Shown: positions 42,401-57,400, counted from the first letter of the stretch. The stretch is 64,000 nt of DNA from Apostichopus japonicus (GCF_037975245.1 NC_092564.1:25413484-25477483), one strand, 5' to 3'. A program made the numbers and translations. Notes: generated by a model from the letters alone, not told the origin.

Positions 42401-45400
42401 AAAGAATGACAGATATGATTGTTGAGTACAGTATAGTACTATAAGGCACACATTTATCAAGTACAATATGTATTAACCATAACCCTATTGAACATAATTT
42501 GTCAAAGACATACACTCTCATTAAGCATAAAAAGTGTATAAGGCTTATTAACAAAGGATGATATCATTGATCATTTCATGTAATAGGCAAAATCTAATGG
42601 AGTAAATCATGTTAAAAGCACACTCACAGTAAGTGTAACATGTTCAAAGCATACTCACATCAACATGTTCAAAGTATACTCACATCAAGTATAACATATT
42701 TAAAGCATACTCACATCAAGTATAACATGTTCAAAGCATACTCACATCAAGTATAACATGTTCAAAGTATATACTCACGTCAAGTATAACATGTTCAAAG
42801 CATACTCACGTCAAGTATAACATGTTAAAGCATACTCACATCAAGTATAACATGTTTAAAGCATGGTCACATCAGGTAGTATATGTTCAAAGCATACTCA
42901 CATCAAGTATAACATGTTAAAGCATACTCACATCAAGTATAACATGTTTAAAGCATGGTCTCATCAGGTATTATATGTTCAAAGCATACTCACATCAAGT
43001 ATAACATGTTCAAAAATATACTCACATCAAGTATAACATGTTCAAAGTATACACACATCAAGTATAACATGTTCAAAGTGTACTCATACCAAGCATGATC
43101 GACATGTTATAGTCATAATCCCACCAGGTATAAGATGTTAACAGCATATATTCCCAACAAGTATAAAGATTATATTTCCTCCAAGTAGACATGTTAGAGG
43201 CATACACTTTCACCAAACATAACATGCTGAAGGCATACTTGTATACAGTACGACATGTTCACCATGTTTATAACATGTTGTGTGTTCTCATCAAGCTTGT
43301 AAGCTCTTAAAGGTATACACTATATCAAGCATAATAATGACATTCATCACGAATTGTTTGACACTAATGTATCAAACTTGACAAATACATTTGATGCATA
43401 AATTAAATTGACTGCAGCACAGCTAGCACTTCAATAACCATACAGAACACATGATTACCTGTTGCAGAGTAGAAAGCCAGAGGTCTGTCCATTGTTAATC
43501 CGTTTACGTTCCACTCATAAGTCATTTCTGTCTGATTAGCTTTACAATCACACCATGCAGCTAGAATTAAGTCTAACGCTGGGTTCATCTTGCTCAAACA
43601 GTTTTTTACACACCTGTACAAGAGAAAGAGGACTGGTCATGCTGCTGGAAATAATAGTTAGGAGGAAGATCCAGCTCTACAAAGGAGAACTCACATGATT
43701 TCAAATTATTAACTGTCACAAACTGCCCATCTAGGATAGTCAAGGTACACCGATAAATTACTAACAGAGAAATCCATATTTCTCAAAAGTAATGGTGTGG
43801 ATAATGTCCATTATGTCTTATTCATGGGAATCACCACTAATAGTCCGTCAGGGCAGGCTTCAAAAAGAGCTTAAAAAACGAGTTTCATTGCACGTATTTA
43901 GTACCAAGGTTTGTTGGTTGGAAGTTGTAGAGGGATGTCCTGGGAACATTTTTCGCGATGTTGGATGATTGGAGGTGTTATTTTTCGAGTAATGAACAAA
44001 CAAATGATGTCACTCTTATATGGTTTACGATAATGAAAATAGAGCAGTTTCTTGTCACAGCAAGATGATAACATATTTTAAATGTTCTTGCACTAAAAGT
44101 GTTTAGGACCATGTAATGTTGGTTGAAAGCAATATAGGAATGTCTGAAGAATATTTTAACAGTTGTTGGCTGCTAAGAGAGGTGGTATGTAAAGAGTAAA
44201 CAATAAAAACAAAACTTCACTCTTATACGTTGTACTGTACTCTAAATAACACTTCCCGAACCATCCAACATCGAGAATTGTAATTAGCATATGAAAACAC
44301 ACCAGAATGTGTGGTCAAACCTTGGTACTAAATATGTAAATGATATCGAGCCTGCTGCCCCGATGGAATGTAACACCTGTCAGTACCATTGTGCGACCCT
44401 TCCCTGTTAAATTGATTGTGAACATGCAACATATCCAATGATAATGAAAGAATTACTGTACAATGTTTGCATACCTTATTGCAAGGGGTAAGAATAAACC
44501 CCTCTCAACGTTGATAATCTTTGTGACTGCAACAGGCTCCTTTCCCTGTTTGCTGACGACGAGAGTGAAGATGAATCTGTGATAGTGAGTTAGATTCGCA
44601 GTCCAGTAGGTGAGAAGAGCAGTCTCATTGGCAATCTGACCAGGCCCATCTCCAAAACAGCCTTTTCCTTGAACAAAACAATAATAATGATGAAAGATAT
44701 TATTAGTTAAAATAAAGCACAAATGGATTAAAAGCATGAGGTATTTAACATTTGTAACATGCTTAGTATTGACAGCTATGATGACACCAAAATTGTTTTT
44801 TTTTTTAGTTCCCCCCCCCCAAAAAAAAAAAAAATGTTGGAAATCCTATTTTGTCAATAAAAATTAATTTAGACACTTATGTTTGTCTATCTCTTTCAAC
44901 TTCTTCTCACTTTTGATCTCATTTAATTTTTACTGAATGTCCTCAGTGACAGCCTCAGGAAAAGAGCTATCCAGAAATTAGTTTTGCAATGCTTGGCAAA
45001 GCTAATATGATTTCACATTCATTGCTACAATATGCAACTCACCCAAATATCCACATTCTTCTTCGCAAATATTATTCTTTGTAAATCATATATTCAAAAC
45101 CTATGTGCCTTTGTTCTTCCTTGCAGAAATACCTTACTATGACAATAATTGCTGTGACACTTGTGGGAAGTTTGTCTTCCTTTGACTGAAACTAAGAATT
45201 TTGACAAAATCATCAGTTGCAAATAGAGTACCATGAATAATGAAGCTAGTACCAAATATTCAATTATCAACAGTTTCATTTGGAATGAAGCCCTTACTCC
45301 CCTCCCCCCACCCACCTACTCCCAGCTACTTACCTTCTTCCTGTGTCCCATTTTCAAGGTCCAGTGTCTCATTCCCTAGATGACAGTACCACGTTAGTTC

Positions 45401-48400
45401 TAGTTCCTCATCCATGCAGTCTACTGTGTTCACATCGGTGTTCACATCGGGATCATGTGATGCTGAACCATTGAGAGTGAATAAGGATCTTTCCTTGATG
45501 GTTTCTTCATCCCCTCCAGCTATAATTGCCACCAAGTCCGACGATACAACCTCAAAGAAAGCGAGCTGCTTGTTGTTCACTTCACCATCATTGTCCAGTA
45601 CCACCATAAGCTCCACCATATACCTCCCAAGATTAATGACATATGGGTCGATTCTAAAGGTCATCTCTGATGTCACAATGGAAGAAGGGAATTCGAGAGC
45701 CGTGGAGTTCTCCGGTGGGAGCAATGCTCCATCGTGCAATTTTAAAGGGAAAAGCGTCCATATCATATTTGCTTTACTGGTTCGGCTGCAAGCTAGCTGA
45801 ACCTGTGCCATCAGTAAAATTGCTTGATGTCGTACAAAAGAGGTCGGTTCTCTAAATTCTTGGCTACTTCCTAGAATCTTCACAGACGGCAAGTCGCAAG
45901 GTTCTTCAGAAACTGATATATGGCCTTCAAAGGTAGCTCGAGAAGCAAAATTTGAGCCAGTGATGGAAACCTGCCAACGGTCAGCCTTTGGGAATGTCAC
46001 CTCATGAAAACTCACCGCTGCATCGGATACGTTAAAAGGCAAATGTGCATTTTTATCCCATCGGTCAATAGCTTCCATTTTAACTGAAGCGTCAAAACTA
46101 GGAGTAGCAACAATCTGCGAGAAATTCAAGTTTGGGATGGTAAGCTGGAAGGTGGAATTCGTCCCAGGCTGTAAGGCAAATACAATCACACTGACTAGTA
46201 AGCTTGAGACTGGACCTTGAGACACAAACAGTCCAACCACACTCTCCTGAATGGTCACAACAGTGGTCAGTCTCTCACCACCAAATATATTGCTACATAC
46301 CAGGTCGATGGTGTAAATCCCCGGACGTGAATATTCATGAAAGGTCTCATGCTCACGGCTGGTGACTAGCGTTCCATCTCCAAAAGACCATTTGTATTCC
46401 ATTCCGGTGCCGTTGATGCAAAACACTCTCAATACCACAGGGTACTCTACTGGGTAATGAGACGAGTGGTCTGCATCTCCATCTGCCTCACATTCTCTCA
46501 TTCCATCTCGAAAGGAGCAGACAGTGACCGCACATCCTCTGACAGGAATTTGAGTTTCCACCAGAAATTTGAATTCCTGTCTACTGGCCATGTTTTGAAT
46601 CTTGATTGAGACTTGATACTGTCCTGGTAAAAACTGATTTGAGATTCCAAAGACATGTAAAGACGAACCGTTGATGTTGAGAAACAAAGTTTCGATAGCT
46701 TCATTACACCAGCTGTCTCTTATTATGATAGTAGCGTCGGTGGTGACATTAGAAGTATTGTTCCCGTTAGTAACGTTGTTCCTCAGAGTCATGTTCATTT
46801 CTACATAACCGGCATCGTAATCCAGAAATTGGTCGATGCAGTACTTGTTCAATTTATATTCCTGTATGGCAGGCAGGCTGTCTAATGTGATTTCTACCGG
46901 GATTTCGTCTGTTCCAAAGTCAAATATTATCGAGGTATTATCGGGAAGGGTACGGGTGTGTACATTCCACGTCACTGTGAAGTTTATGACACCATCAGGA
47001 TACAGGACTGGACTGTTTGACACTGCCAGAAATCCACTCACCTGATCCTCCACAGCAATCAGGAGAGGAATGTTGGAAACGGTGGTGATGCGGTTAGTGG
47101 CGACCACCATCGCTGCGTACAAGCCCTCCTCGGTGTAGAGATGCTGCGATGAGAAGACGTCCCCTCTCTTAGCATCTTTGATGAATGTTTCCAGCATGAA
47201 GTTGTCTCCATAGTGCCACTCAAGATACACATCAGTACCTAGGTCCATTGAGACCTGGAACTCCACCACAGATCCGACGGTGATATATGGAGTCTCCGTC
47301 CACATCATCAAGTTAGTGACTTCAGCCTCTATGTAGATCCTCTCTTCAACGAGCATCTCTGGTGGCACCATATTTCTCGCCACCAAGCTGATGTCGTGCC
47401 AGCCTGTGACGTTGACCACCTTGTCAGGAATGACCACGATACCGGCCAGGTGGACTACTCTGGCAGGGAACACACCATTGTTGAAGTAGACTTCGGCCTC
47501 AGCGTCTGTGCCGCCTTCCAGTGATATGGTCAGGGTCAGGTTTGTGTGATACTGGCCCAGAAGCTGGCAGCTGAAGTTGAGACCTCGGACACTCTCCTGG
47601 ACCGTCACATTGGCAAACGCCTCCACCGGTGGATTATAGAAGTTCGAGCAGTTTATGCTGGCTTGGTAGACGCCTGCAGTTGCATAGGTGTGGTTGAATA
47701 GGTCAAAGACCATACTCTGATCCATCTCATCTGTGTCTCCATCTCCATAACTCCATGTGCAGTTATATCTATTACCCCTCCGACGTTTCATTCTGAACAC
47801 GGTCACGTGACCCAGGATGGTGCTCTCCTCCACGACGATCTCCAAATGTTCGATACGCTGAGGGATTGGAGGAAGTATGACCTCGTAGGATTGGTTAGCA
47901 GCACAGTTAGCAGAGCTGAGGTGATTCTGTGCGCTGACCGTTACCAGATGGTAGCCCAGGGCGATGAACATGTGCCGACAAAACATTTTGGTCGTGACTA
48001 TAGGTGCAGAGCCGTCTCTATAGTCACAGGTGAAGATAACGTTGGTGCCCTGGTCAATCTCTATGGTTATAAATGCTGACTTGTCTGTGTGGGTTGTACT
48101 GTTACCTATGATATATGCCCTAAAATAAACAAAAACACAAACAAGTTCAACCAACTACCAGTTCAATTTCCATTACTTGACTGTGTGGGTTGTACTGTTA
48201 CCTATGATATATGCCCTAAAATAAACAAAAAACACAAACAAGTTCAACCAACCACCAGTTCAAATTTACATTATTTTATTTTCACCACATCTCAGGTCAT
48301 ATGTGAAGTACTGAACACATATGCAAGTGATTGTGTATATACACATGTAGTGAAGAAATACACCTTTGCAGCAATATTACCAGAATTATATAGGGAAGGG

Positions 48401-51400
48401 GATTTAAAGGAGTATGGGGGAGGGTGAGACCTAAATTTGTTCCCCTCACCTCACCCATCAACTAACAAATAATTATATAGAGTGATACGGTAATACCTAA
48501 CGAGCAACAAACATTTTGTAAATTACCAATATTCCATAATTCTTGTTTGGAAGTATTTCATTCATTCATTTCCCCTCTCCCTCTTTTCCCAATAAAGCAT
48601 CGTTGGTTACAAATAATCCAATATATCATAAGATTATAAACAAGACCATTGTTTCTAAAGTTGATTAGAAACCACCTCTGCAGCTAGCTAGCTAGCTAAC
48701 TAGATAGCTGTGCAGTAGAATCCTTTATCTGAATCAAATTCTAAATGATTTGACCGAGTATGATATTTGTATAATTCAACTAATAATTACAAAGTGAAAA
48801 ATGTAAAGCAATCCCTAATACAACAACCTGCAGATGCAAAAAATAGTTTGAAGATATTTTTGACAACGTTCCTTCTCAACTGACCTGAGTCCTTGGATAG
48901 GATATTCTACATGAGCTGTTGCAGTCTGGTTAAGACTATTGAGTTTATTCCACACTGAGAGCGACACCTGATAGGAGCCAGGATAATTGTAAATGTACTC
49001 CAAGATATAACTCTTCCCTATCACTGATTGTCTGAATAAGTACGGATCTGTGTCATCACCTGTTCAAAATCATAAAAAGTTTAACGGTGAATTGGGAATA
49101 GGCTGAATTCAGTTATCACATATGATATAACTTTCTTTATTTTTTTAACGTCTTCAACTGACAGTGGAAAAGAGCTAAGAAACTTATGACTAGAATAGGA
49201 ATTTCTTCCCTTTTACCCAGAAAGAGCTGAAGCTACCTTTAAGGTATTTCTTTCATGATGCTATAAAGCAGCCGCATGTGCATGTGGATAAAATCAAATG
49301 GCATATAACTTTAACTTACACTTAATTCACATAGGGTGGCTATTCAATTCACAGGTTGTAGCTCATTTTGGATTCATTTATAAGAAAGACCCACCACCTT
49401 ACTTGTATGCATGACCAGGGCTCCAACCCCCTTACCTCCCTGACGCTAGGGTTTGATTGTCTCTTATGCCACCACCTTTGTCCACTTGATCATCTAGTAC
49501 TGTGTTATTGTCTGTTGAGACCATCAGCTATTTACTGTGACTGCTTAGCATAAAATGTCATATCTGTACAACAGACCTCATTTTAGAACATTTCGACAGT
49601 AACTTGAGTGAATCTGATGAGAATCAGAAACTACACTTATGAATGACTAATAGGCTCTCTAATATAAAGTATGATACATACCAAGGTCTACTTGATATTC
49701 TACATCGGTGCCATGTTCTATCTGCCAGGTCACTATCGATGGTTGACCCGGTTCTACCGGGTGAACAGGGCTCAAGTAGAGACCAGTGACATGCTCTTGT
49801 ACATACAGTTGCTGAGTCACCGTCTTGGTGCTCACCAGGTTTGTCGTGGTCAACTTTACATAGTAGATACCTAAAGTGAAAGAGAAACATAAAACATAGT
49901 CACAACAAATAAATTAAATTAATATTACATAACTTGTTATCTTGTAATCTTTCCTGGTGACAGCTATTGACTGCATTTCAGGCATTCTGCAAAGGTCCAA
50001 ATGGCGATACTGCTCTGCGCGGCAAAAACAGGATCTTCCAAAGGACATTTACGATGAAATTTACAAAGCATTGAGTGGATCTTCTAATTCTCTAGCAGAA
50101 TATGTTTGTGTTGGAAAAAATAGTAATATTTTAAGTAGCAAGATAATGTAATGGTATCCACTAATGTCAGCCAGATTGTAGTATACAATAGAATTTATAA
50201 TTTAATATATGAATTAGATCACATTGGTGAAACAGATGATGCGTTACAGTGGGGATAAACCATGGACAACCTATGTTCTCACTGGAAAGACACGGAAGGG
50301 ATAAAGGGGAAATTTACAAAAACTTAATATCAGAATTGTCACTTTTTTAATTTTCCTCGCTAAATTTGCAAATAGCGATCGATGGCCAGCACACCCTACT
50401 TTACCCTGTCTATCCCATCCTCCTCCCCCCCCCCTTTCAATCATCTATTATGAAATTATCCATGTGTGACTGTTGAAAAACCAGGCTGTTAACTACAAAC
50501 AGAAAGAAATCCCCTAAAAGCAAACAGACAAACGCCCCACAAAACGGGACAAAAGGGGGAAAAACTACCATCTTCCCCCGGCCCATCACTTCCGGTCATC
50601 TGCTACACTCATGTGACTGACCGGATTCCAGTGTGGAACCAGATACACATGTGTTGACTTAAAATTTAAAATTTTGGTATTAATTATATGTGAAAAAACT
50701 TTTGATTACCTTTAAAGAGGCCTTTTTCCCATCTGGAGGAGACATAAACTTCCTGGTGTCAATTTGAGCATTCTGTTTATGAGCCGTCCTACATTTGAAC
50801 TGATTCATCGCAAAGCATACAAGCCCACAGATGACGTAGAGGAATATGCCTATTCGACCATTATGCCTTTTGCGTCAACCTGCCAATTATTGGTCTAATT
50901 GTCATATGATTGCATATTAGTCTGCCATTGGGACCAACTGCACAGCATATGTGCTGTCTCCCCCCCACCCCCCCCCCCAGCAGATCATCTGTGGCTTTAA
51001 CACTGGACTGACGTAAGTCACCCAATGCAAGACACAATCATCTTATCGATGCAACTGAAACTTACCAGCTTTGCTATAGACGTAAGGATGAGTGAAATCC
51101 TGAGAAGTGTAGTAAGATCCATCGTTATAATCCCACTGAAACAAGATATCATGGCCGCCGCCAACGAACGGCAATACCTTGAAATAAAAGATGTCACCTG
51201 TAATTGAAAAGAGAAGTAGTTAAAATGTCTCCTACCAACCGTCTGATTCAAGTAGTAGAGACTGAATTTAAATGACTTTGTATGCATGAATCAACAGGGA
51301 TGTAATTATTGCTATGCACTCTCAAATTTCATCACCGCTCCTGTAGAGAGAGGTGTTTCACATTACCTTTGACAGTCACGGACGGCTCAAATAAAATACT

Positions 51401-54400
51401 GCCGATAGATTCTTGTAAGAGAACTTGTGTCCTTGCTACAGCATCACTCCAGGCATTTCCCATGTAACATGTGATGTTGAAAGTACCTTCTTTTGAGTAA
51501 TAATGGCTACCTGTGGGTACAAAATACCAGATGAAGAATAAGATATGTAAGGTGTCCATAAGTAGCTTTCATTGGACACCTTGCCTGTGAGGAGGAAAGT
51601 TGGTCTATGCTGTCCAACAGAGTGTGCAGAAATTTTCAACATTAGTAAATATGTAAGTGTGATTATATGAATTGGTTGTCCCTATAGGACATCCATGATC
51701 CAAGCAGAGGCAGACTGGCTCAGTGATCCAATCGATAGTGCCGGGGCCTTGGGGGGGTAGTGCTGGGGCCTTGAAACAGAGGGCACCTTCGGCACTTGGA
51801 CAAAAGAAGGACCTTTTCAAAACAAGATGAAATCAGCGGCTTCCACATGTCACCCTGGCGAAATCTCGGACAGCTGAATGTCAAATAGCAACATAGTCCT
51901 CGGGAATCTTCAAATAACTGAGCTCTCAAGAGCTCTGCCTTCAGATCAAGATTCACTATACTGTTACCTATACCTTCTCCTCCTTCCCCTTCATACTCCC
52001 CCTCTCCTCCTTACTCTCTCTCTCTCCGTTCCTTCCCCCCTCCCCCTCCTCTTCCTTTCTGGACTGATTATAGATCCATAAGATATAATCTGAATGATCT
52101 GAATCTGTTGACAAGGAGTGTATTTAATATGTTACAAGTCAGACTCACCTTCAAAGTTTGATCCAGTGCCAACAAAGTTAGCATAGTAGGGGCCAGTAAC
52201 TTCACCATCACCCCAGTCAAAATTCATCCACACGCTACTACCATTCATCGCCCAGCAGTTGGCTCTAACTAGGTCCGCCCGGATCCATGGGGTCTCCACC
52301 AGGACTCTTCCTTGAGTGATCCTAGAGTCGATTAAGACCGAGGCCTGAGATCTTTGCAAGCTGACAGCGTTGTAAGCATCCACAGTGATAGTATAGAGGT
52401 CGGGATTTGAGTACCGGTGGGACTCTTCACGAGAAGAGCTGCTTACATTAAATCCGTCGCCAAAGAAGTACGTGAAGACAACTTTATTACCGGTATCAGA
52501 GGAAGCTTGGGCCGCTACATCAGCGAAGATGATGTTATTCCCCGAGGTGACCCGAAGACCAGTGATCCGTTCTTGGAGTTCAATCCTGAGAGGCGGGGAC
52601 ATCATCCAAGACACGACATTAGACACATTGACTATGACATCATAGAATCCTGTATTGCCATAAACATGAGTTACTTCAGGCTCATTTGTCCTCACTTCAT
52701 CTTCATCCTCCCCAAAAGACCAGTCAAAGCTGACATCATTGCCCCGGGTCCAAGTCACCGCAAACTCAACCACATCTCCAGTCGCTTTGATGTCGGTGAT
52801 GTTATCAAGCTTGACTCCCTCCACGGGGTCTTGGTCGATGATGACAAACGTGTCGGATACATCTGGGAAGTCATCGATGGTACAGGTGATGGTGTAGGTA
52901 TTAAATGTGGTATAGTAGTGCCATACCTCCCCAATATCCAAAACTGCTGATGTATTACCATCTCCAAAGTCCCAGAGGAAGGTCAAACCTCTCCCAGTAT
53001 GCCAAGTCACATCGCAAACAGCTTGGAATGGGATATCTGAAGTACTGTACAAAGGTGCATGTACAATGTTCGGCTTCACCGCTTCCACCTGAAACGAGTA
53101 ATCCATCGTGCTTGCAATGTTATCAGCCTTAACCGTGACGGTGTATAGCCCTGCTGTTTGGTAGTAGTGGGTGTAAAACAGCACTGGGCTCCATGAAACA
53201 CTGTCCGATCCATCTCCGTAATGCCAAAGATATTCCACTTCATTTCCGGAGGTAATCAGAGATGTGAAATTGAAGTATGTTCCAGCCATTGTCAAATTCC
53301 ATCCTTGTGTGGTGTTATCTTCTTTCATATTCACAATGAACCCGCAGAGCCCTCTAATTCTATAACGTGCTGTTGTTTCCAGTTTGACCATCGCAGAGCT
53401 AACATTGTTATATGCAGTAACGGATGTGGAGTAATTTCCAATCTCATAAAACAAGAATGGTTGTTTATCGGGAGTGTCGACCTCGGGTCCATCCTGAATC
53501 CCATTGTGGATATATGGGGCAGTAATGTTACTATCACCATCAGGAAACTCCCAGACTAATCTTACAAAGGTACCCTGATGGACTTCAACGTGCATTTCGA
53601 AAGCTTCGTCTGTGCATGCGTAGTACCGTCCGAGATCCCTTGTGAAGTGGGTACCTTTAATGGAGAGTATGCTGTACTGAGAAGCTATGTGGACAGTAGG
53701 GCCAGTGATCATGCCTGGTAGGGCATTGTCATATTCAGTCTGGATAGAGAACATCCCTGACTGTGTATATGAATGAGTAGATCTTGCATGAGAGGTAATG
53801 GAACCCCTAGCTCTCAGATACAGCTGACCGGACAAAACATACTCTGCATCCACTGTCCTTAATGTCTTCATGGACCTGTGCAGTGTTTGTGACAAGAGGT
53901 AAATCTTTGCCGTGCGGTCACCCTTTAGTGCCACTTCGCCTATCAGAGGGTACGCTGCTTTTGGATAGTACTGGGGAAATTTTTGTTGATATGTGGAGAA
54001 TCCAATTACATCTCCAATTTCTACTTGAATCCTATCATCTGTGGTGATCTCAAAAATGTTATAACCTTCTTTCAGGTAAACAAGATTTTCTCCTACTAAA
54101 TAATATCCCATTTGCCAGGGTTCACCACTCTTGTTTTGGATCTGACATTTGTCAGGATGATACGACGTCTGCCATTGGTTGTAAGTCTCCCAAGTTGTGG
54201 CATTACAGTCGCTATGATTGGTCAAAGATGTATTTCCAATCATTGAGTTGTTCTGATGAGAACAAGACACTGTAACGGTTCTGTTTTTCTGGGTCATTAA
54301 GTGCTGGGTAGAAAACGGCTGGCATGTCTGTGTCCGTACACAGAATGCCTTGTTACCAGCATCGCACGACTCTTCGTTAGCTGGCAGACAGGACAGAAAT

Positions 54401-57400
54401 CGAGAAATACAGGATCTATTGTACACACAGTATCTTTCTTGGGTATCACACAGAGGATGGAAAATCTGCGGTAGAAAAAGAAATCTCAAATTCAAGAGGA
54501 TCTTAAACTCTTGAAATAAGCAAAAGAACCCCTCTCTCTATCTCTAAAGTAACACAGAATAATCAAAGATTAATAAATTCATGAAATTATATTACTTTTA
54601 AGTTTTAGAGAATTGTAAACATGCATTGGCCTTCTAATTTCCAAAAATTGGCCATTAATGCCATTACATGTGCTTCTATTTCCCCTGCATCATGAAATTC
54701 CTTCTGTTCTCCAGTTCTCGCAGTTTAAACATCAAGATTTCTTTGGTCTCTTATTGTAGTTCTGTCTTCTTCCTTTGTTTCTAGATCAACATTGCAAGAG
54801 AGGCAATGGACTCTTGTAAGCAAAGACTACTTCTAATGCTTTCCTTCATCATTCCTATAGTTTTTTCACAAAGCAAGATAACCAGCCGGGGAGAGACAAA
54901 CCTTTTCCTTACTATTCATTACTGCCCTTGTTGTGTGGAAAAACTTCAGCTAGAAAGTATTCTGATAAAAAAATTCACCTCTTTTGCTATTTTTTTGTTT
55001 TTGTTTTTGCCTTACAGCTTTTCACTTCACTTTGAAGCCATGTATGAATCATTCCCTTCAGCTCAAAGTACAGTGCAAGAGGGGAAGTAAGTTTGGTAAA
55101 AATCGTCTTGAACTTCAGTCCCTCCATTACAGACTACATGCAGACAGTGTGTCTTGAGTGCAACCAAGATATAATTTTGACATATGTACAAAGAAGTAAA
55201 TGAATGTACTCCTACATATCAGATTGTTTTGAAAAAAAAAATGGGGAGACTGCAAACAAAGTTGGTAGTGCTGGAGCAGTTAAAGATTTATCAAAATATA
55301 TTACCTGAAGTTTCACTTGGCCTTCTGATGAAGCAAAGACCTCCCAAGTTTCGATTTTGCCCGTCTCCGAGAAACTCATCTGAGGTACAACATAGACCCC
55401 TTGGAAACCTACCGGAGGGTTCACATAGTCCAAATGGTGAGGTATAACTGGAGCAGTGCTAAATCTCTCAGCATCTACAATATCAAAGCAAACCATGAAA
55501 GAAACGTATATATAACACTAAATAAGTTTTTGATGTAATGTCAGAAAAGTAGAAAGATAGAAAAGCATTATAAAACTTAAACAAATTAATTTTAAGTTTC
55601 ACACATAAACTTTTCATCAGCAGCTTCATATAGATGTATGGCACATCAAGAATTTGTTCATTAGCTATAGGTAACTAATTTCACCACCACCTTCTGGAAG
55701 CTCATCAGCTCATGGTATCTTTATCTCTTCTGTCACCAGCTAGTAGACTGTGCCCCATGGACTGGAAGAGTTAATATGTTGACTCCTCACTTCTTATGTT
55801 TATGAACATGGGAGCTGTATCAACATCCTTCTATGCACTGACTATCACAGACTAGAATAAAGTCTAAGGCAATTTATGAAGGGCAAGAGAGGGTGTATGA
55901 CTCATCAGTTAGGTAGATCAACTTGAAAACCTGTCTACCACCCATGCAGTGAGTTTCAGTCTACAGCTCATGATTAATTAGTGGCACTTCTTTGACATGG
56001 TCTCAAGTTGAGTATGCAGGGTTCTGCCCAGAGTGGATTGAGTGCCGGCAGGACTATCTAAGCGGAGCGCCACCATCGGTTGGCGTGGAGCGTACAAGAA
56101 AATTTTGGGTTTTGGAAACCCCCCAGATGGCCGGAAACGGCCCTTCCCGAGTATTCTGAGCCACATGTAGATAGCTTTGAAATGAGATCTCATGTCTGGA
56201 ATTTTTCATAATTAATGAAAAAAAGTTAGGACAAATATCTGGAGCACCAGAGTACAGACCAGCCGGTGGTGCCTATTAAATAAATCATTCAGGCTGAGAT
56301 GATAATTTTAGATGGACAGTGAGTGAGAGTCCACTCCCAAATAAATATTGTTTCCATGTTCTTGTAGAAAACGTAAACTCCGCAAAATACAATTAGTTGT
56401 GATTTTGTAGTTACGTGAGATCCGTTATAACCGCTGAGGTGGTTAGGCAATTTGCTATACACTGAACTAAGGTAGGATATTATTTTTTCGGTATTTTTGG
56501 AAATGCTAGAAAATACTTTCTTTTCACCCCGCTTAACACCAGATGTGGTCTTACGGTATATTCATAAATGGATGCACTAGAGCCTTGTTTACATGACATT
56601 AGTTGCATTTAGTACGATATGCAAGTTTGGCGTGAATTTTTCGAAAGTGCTTTGCTCGATCTTTCGTAAAATTTGAAAGGTGTAGCCTACCACCTTTCCG
56701 TACACAATTGGTACACAATTGATTTTCAGTTTTTTTTTCTCTATACGGTCAAGTGAATAAGTTGTACATTGAGTATGCAAAAAACGATGCGGGGATTTCC
56801 AGCAGACAAATGTTTTCTTTGCGGGATTACTGAGTCAGTTGAAGGGAAATCCCGCACCTTAGTGGGAACACTGAACTGAAGTCAAATTCATACGAAAGAA
56901 AACGTTTACTAACCAACATACAATACAAATATAAAAGAACGTGGAATGGCAATATTGTTCAAAACATTTCCCGCGAGTCACTCAGGCAGATTGTGGCGGT
57001 CGGTAATTCAGCGTGCTGGTCGGGCCCGACCGGCGCCGACCGGCAGCGGCAGAACCCTGAGTATGGTATTAATGTTAGGTCTCTCAACTACACATGTAGC
57101 GTGTACTGATTTGAAGTTGTTCAGAAATGTTCCAGAGGAAGTTTTCATTAACCGGTAATACTGATTACTAGCAATTTAACCTTGCTTTTCATATTTCCTC
57201 ACTTTATTTTCATGAAAATTAAAGTGGTAAAGACACAAAAGACTGTTCATGATTTACCTTGCATTTTAATTTTGAGTTTTTCTGATCCATCTCCAAAGTC
57301 CCAGCTGACTTCGACGTTAGTGCCCTGACCGAAGTTATTCCAGCAGTTGAATGTAAAACCAACTTCAACAAATTTGTCACATTCTGTATGAAGATCTAAT

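Noticed and set aside
42600-43120. CRISPR array
   Set aside because: The units are contiguous with no unique spacers, and the DNA is an animal intron.
45414-45800. 128-codon plus-strand frame opposite exon 10
   Set aside because: Antisense shadow of the REJ-coding part.
52417-52950. 177-codon plus-strand frame opposite exon 5
   Set aside because: Antisense shadow of PKD repeats.
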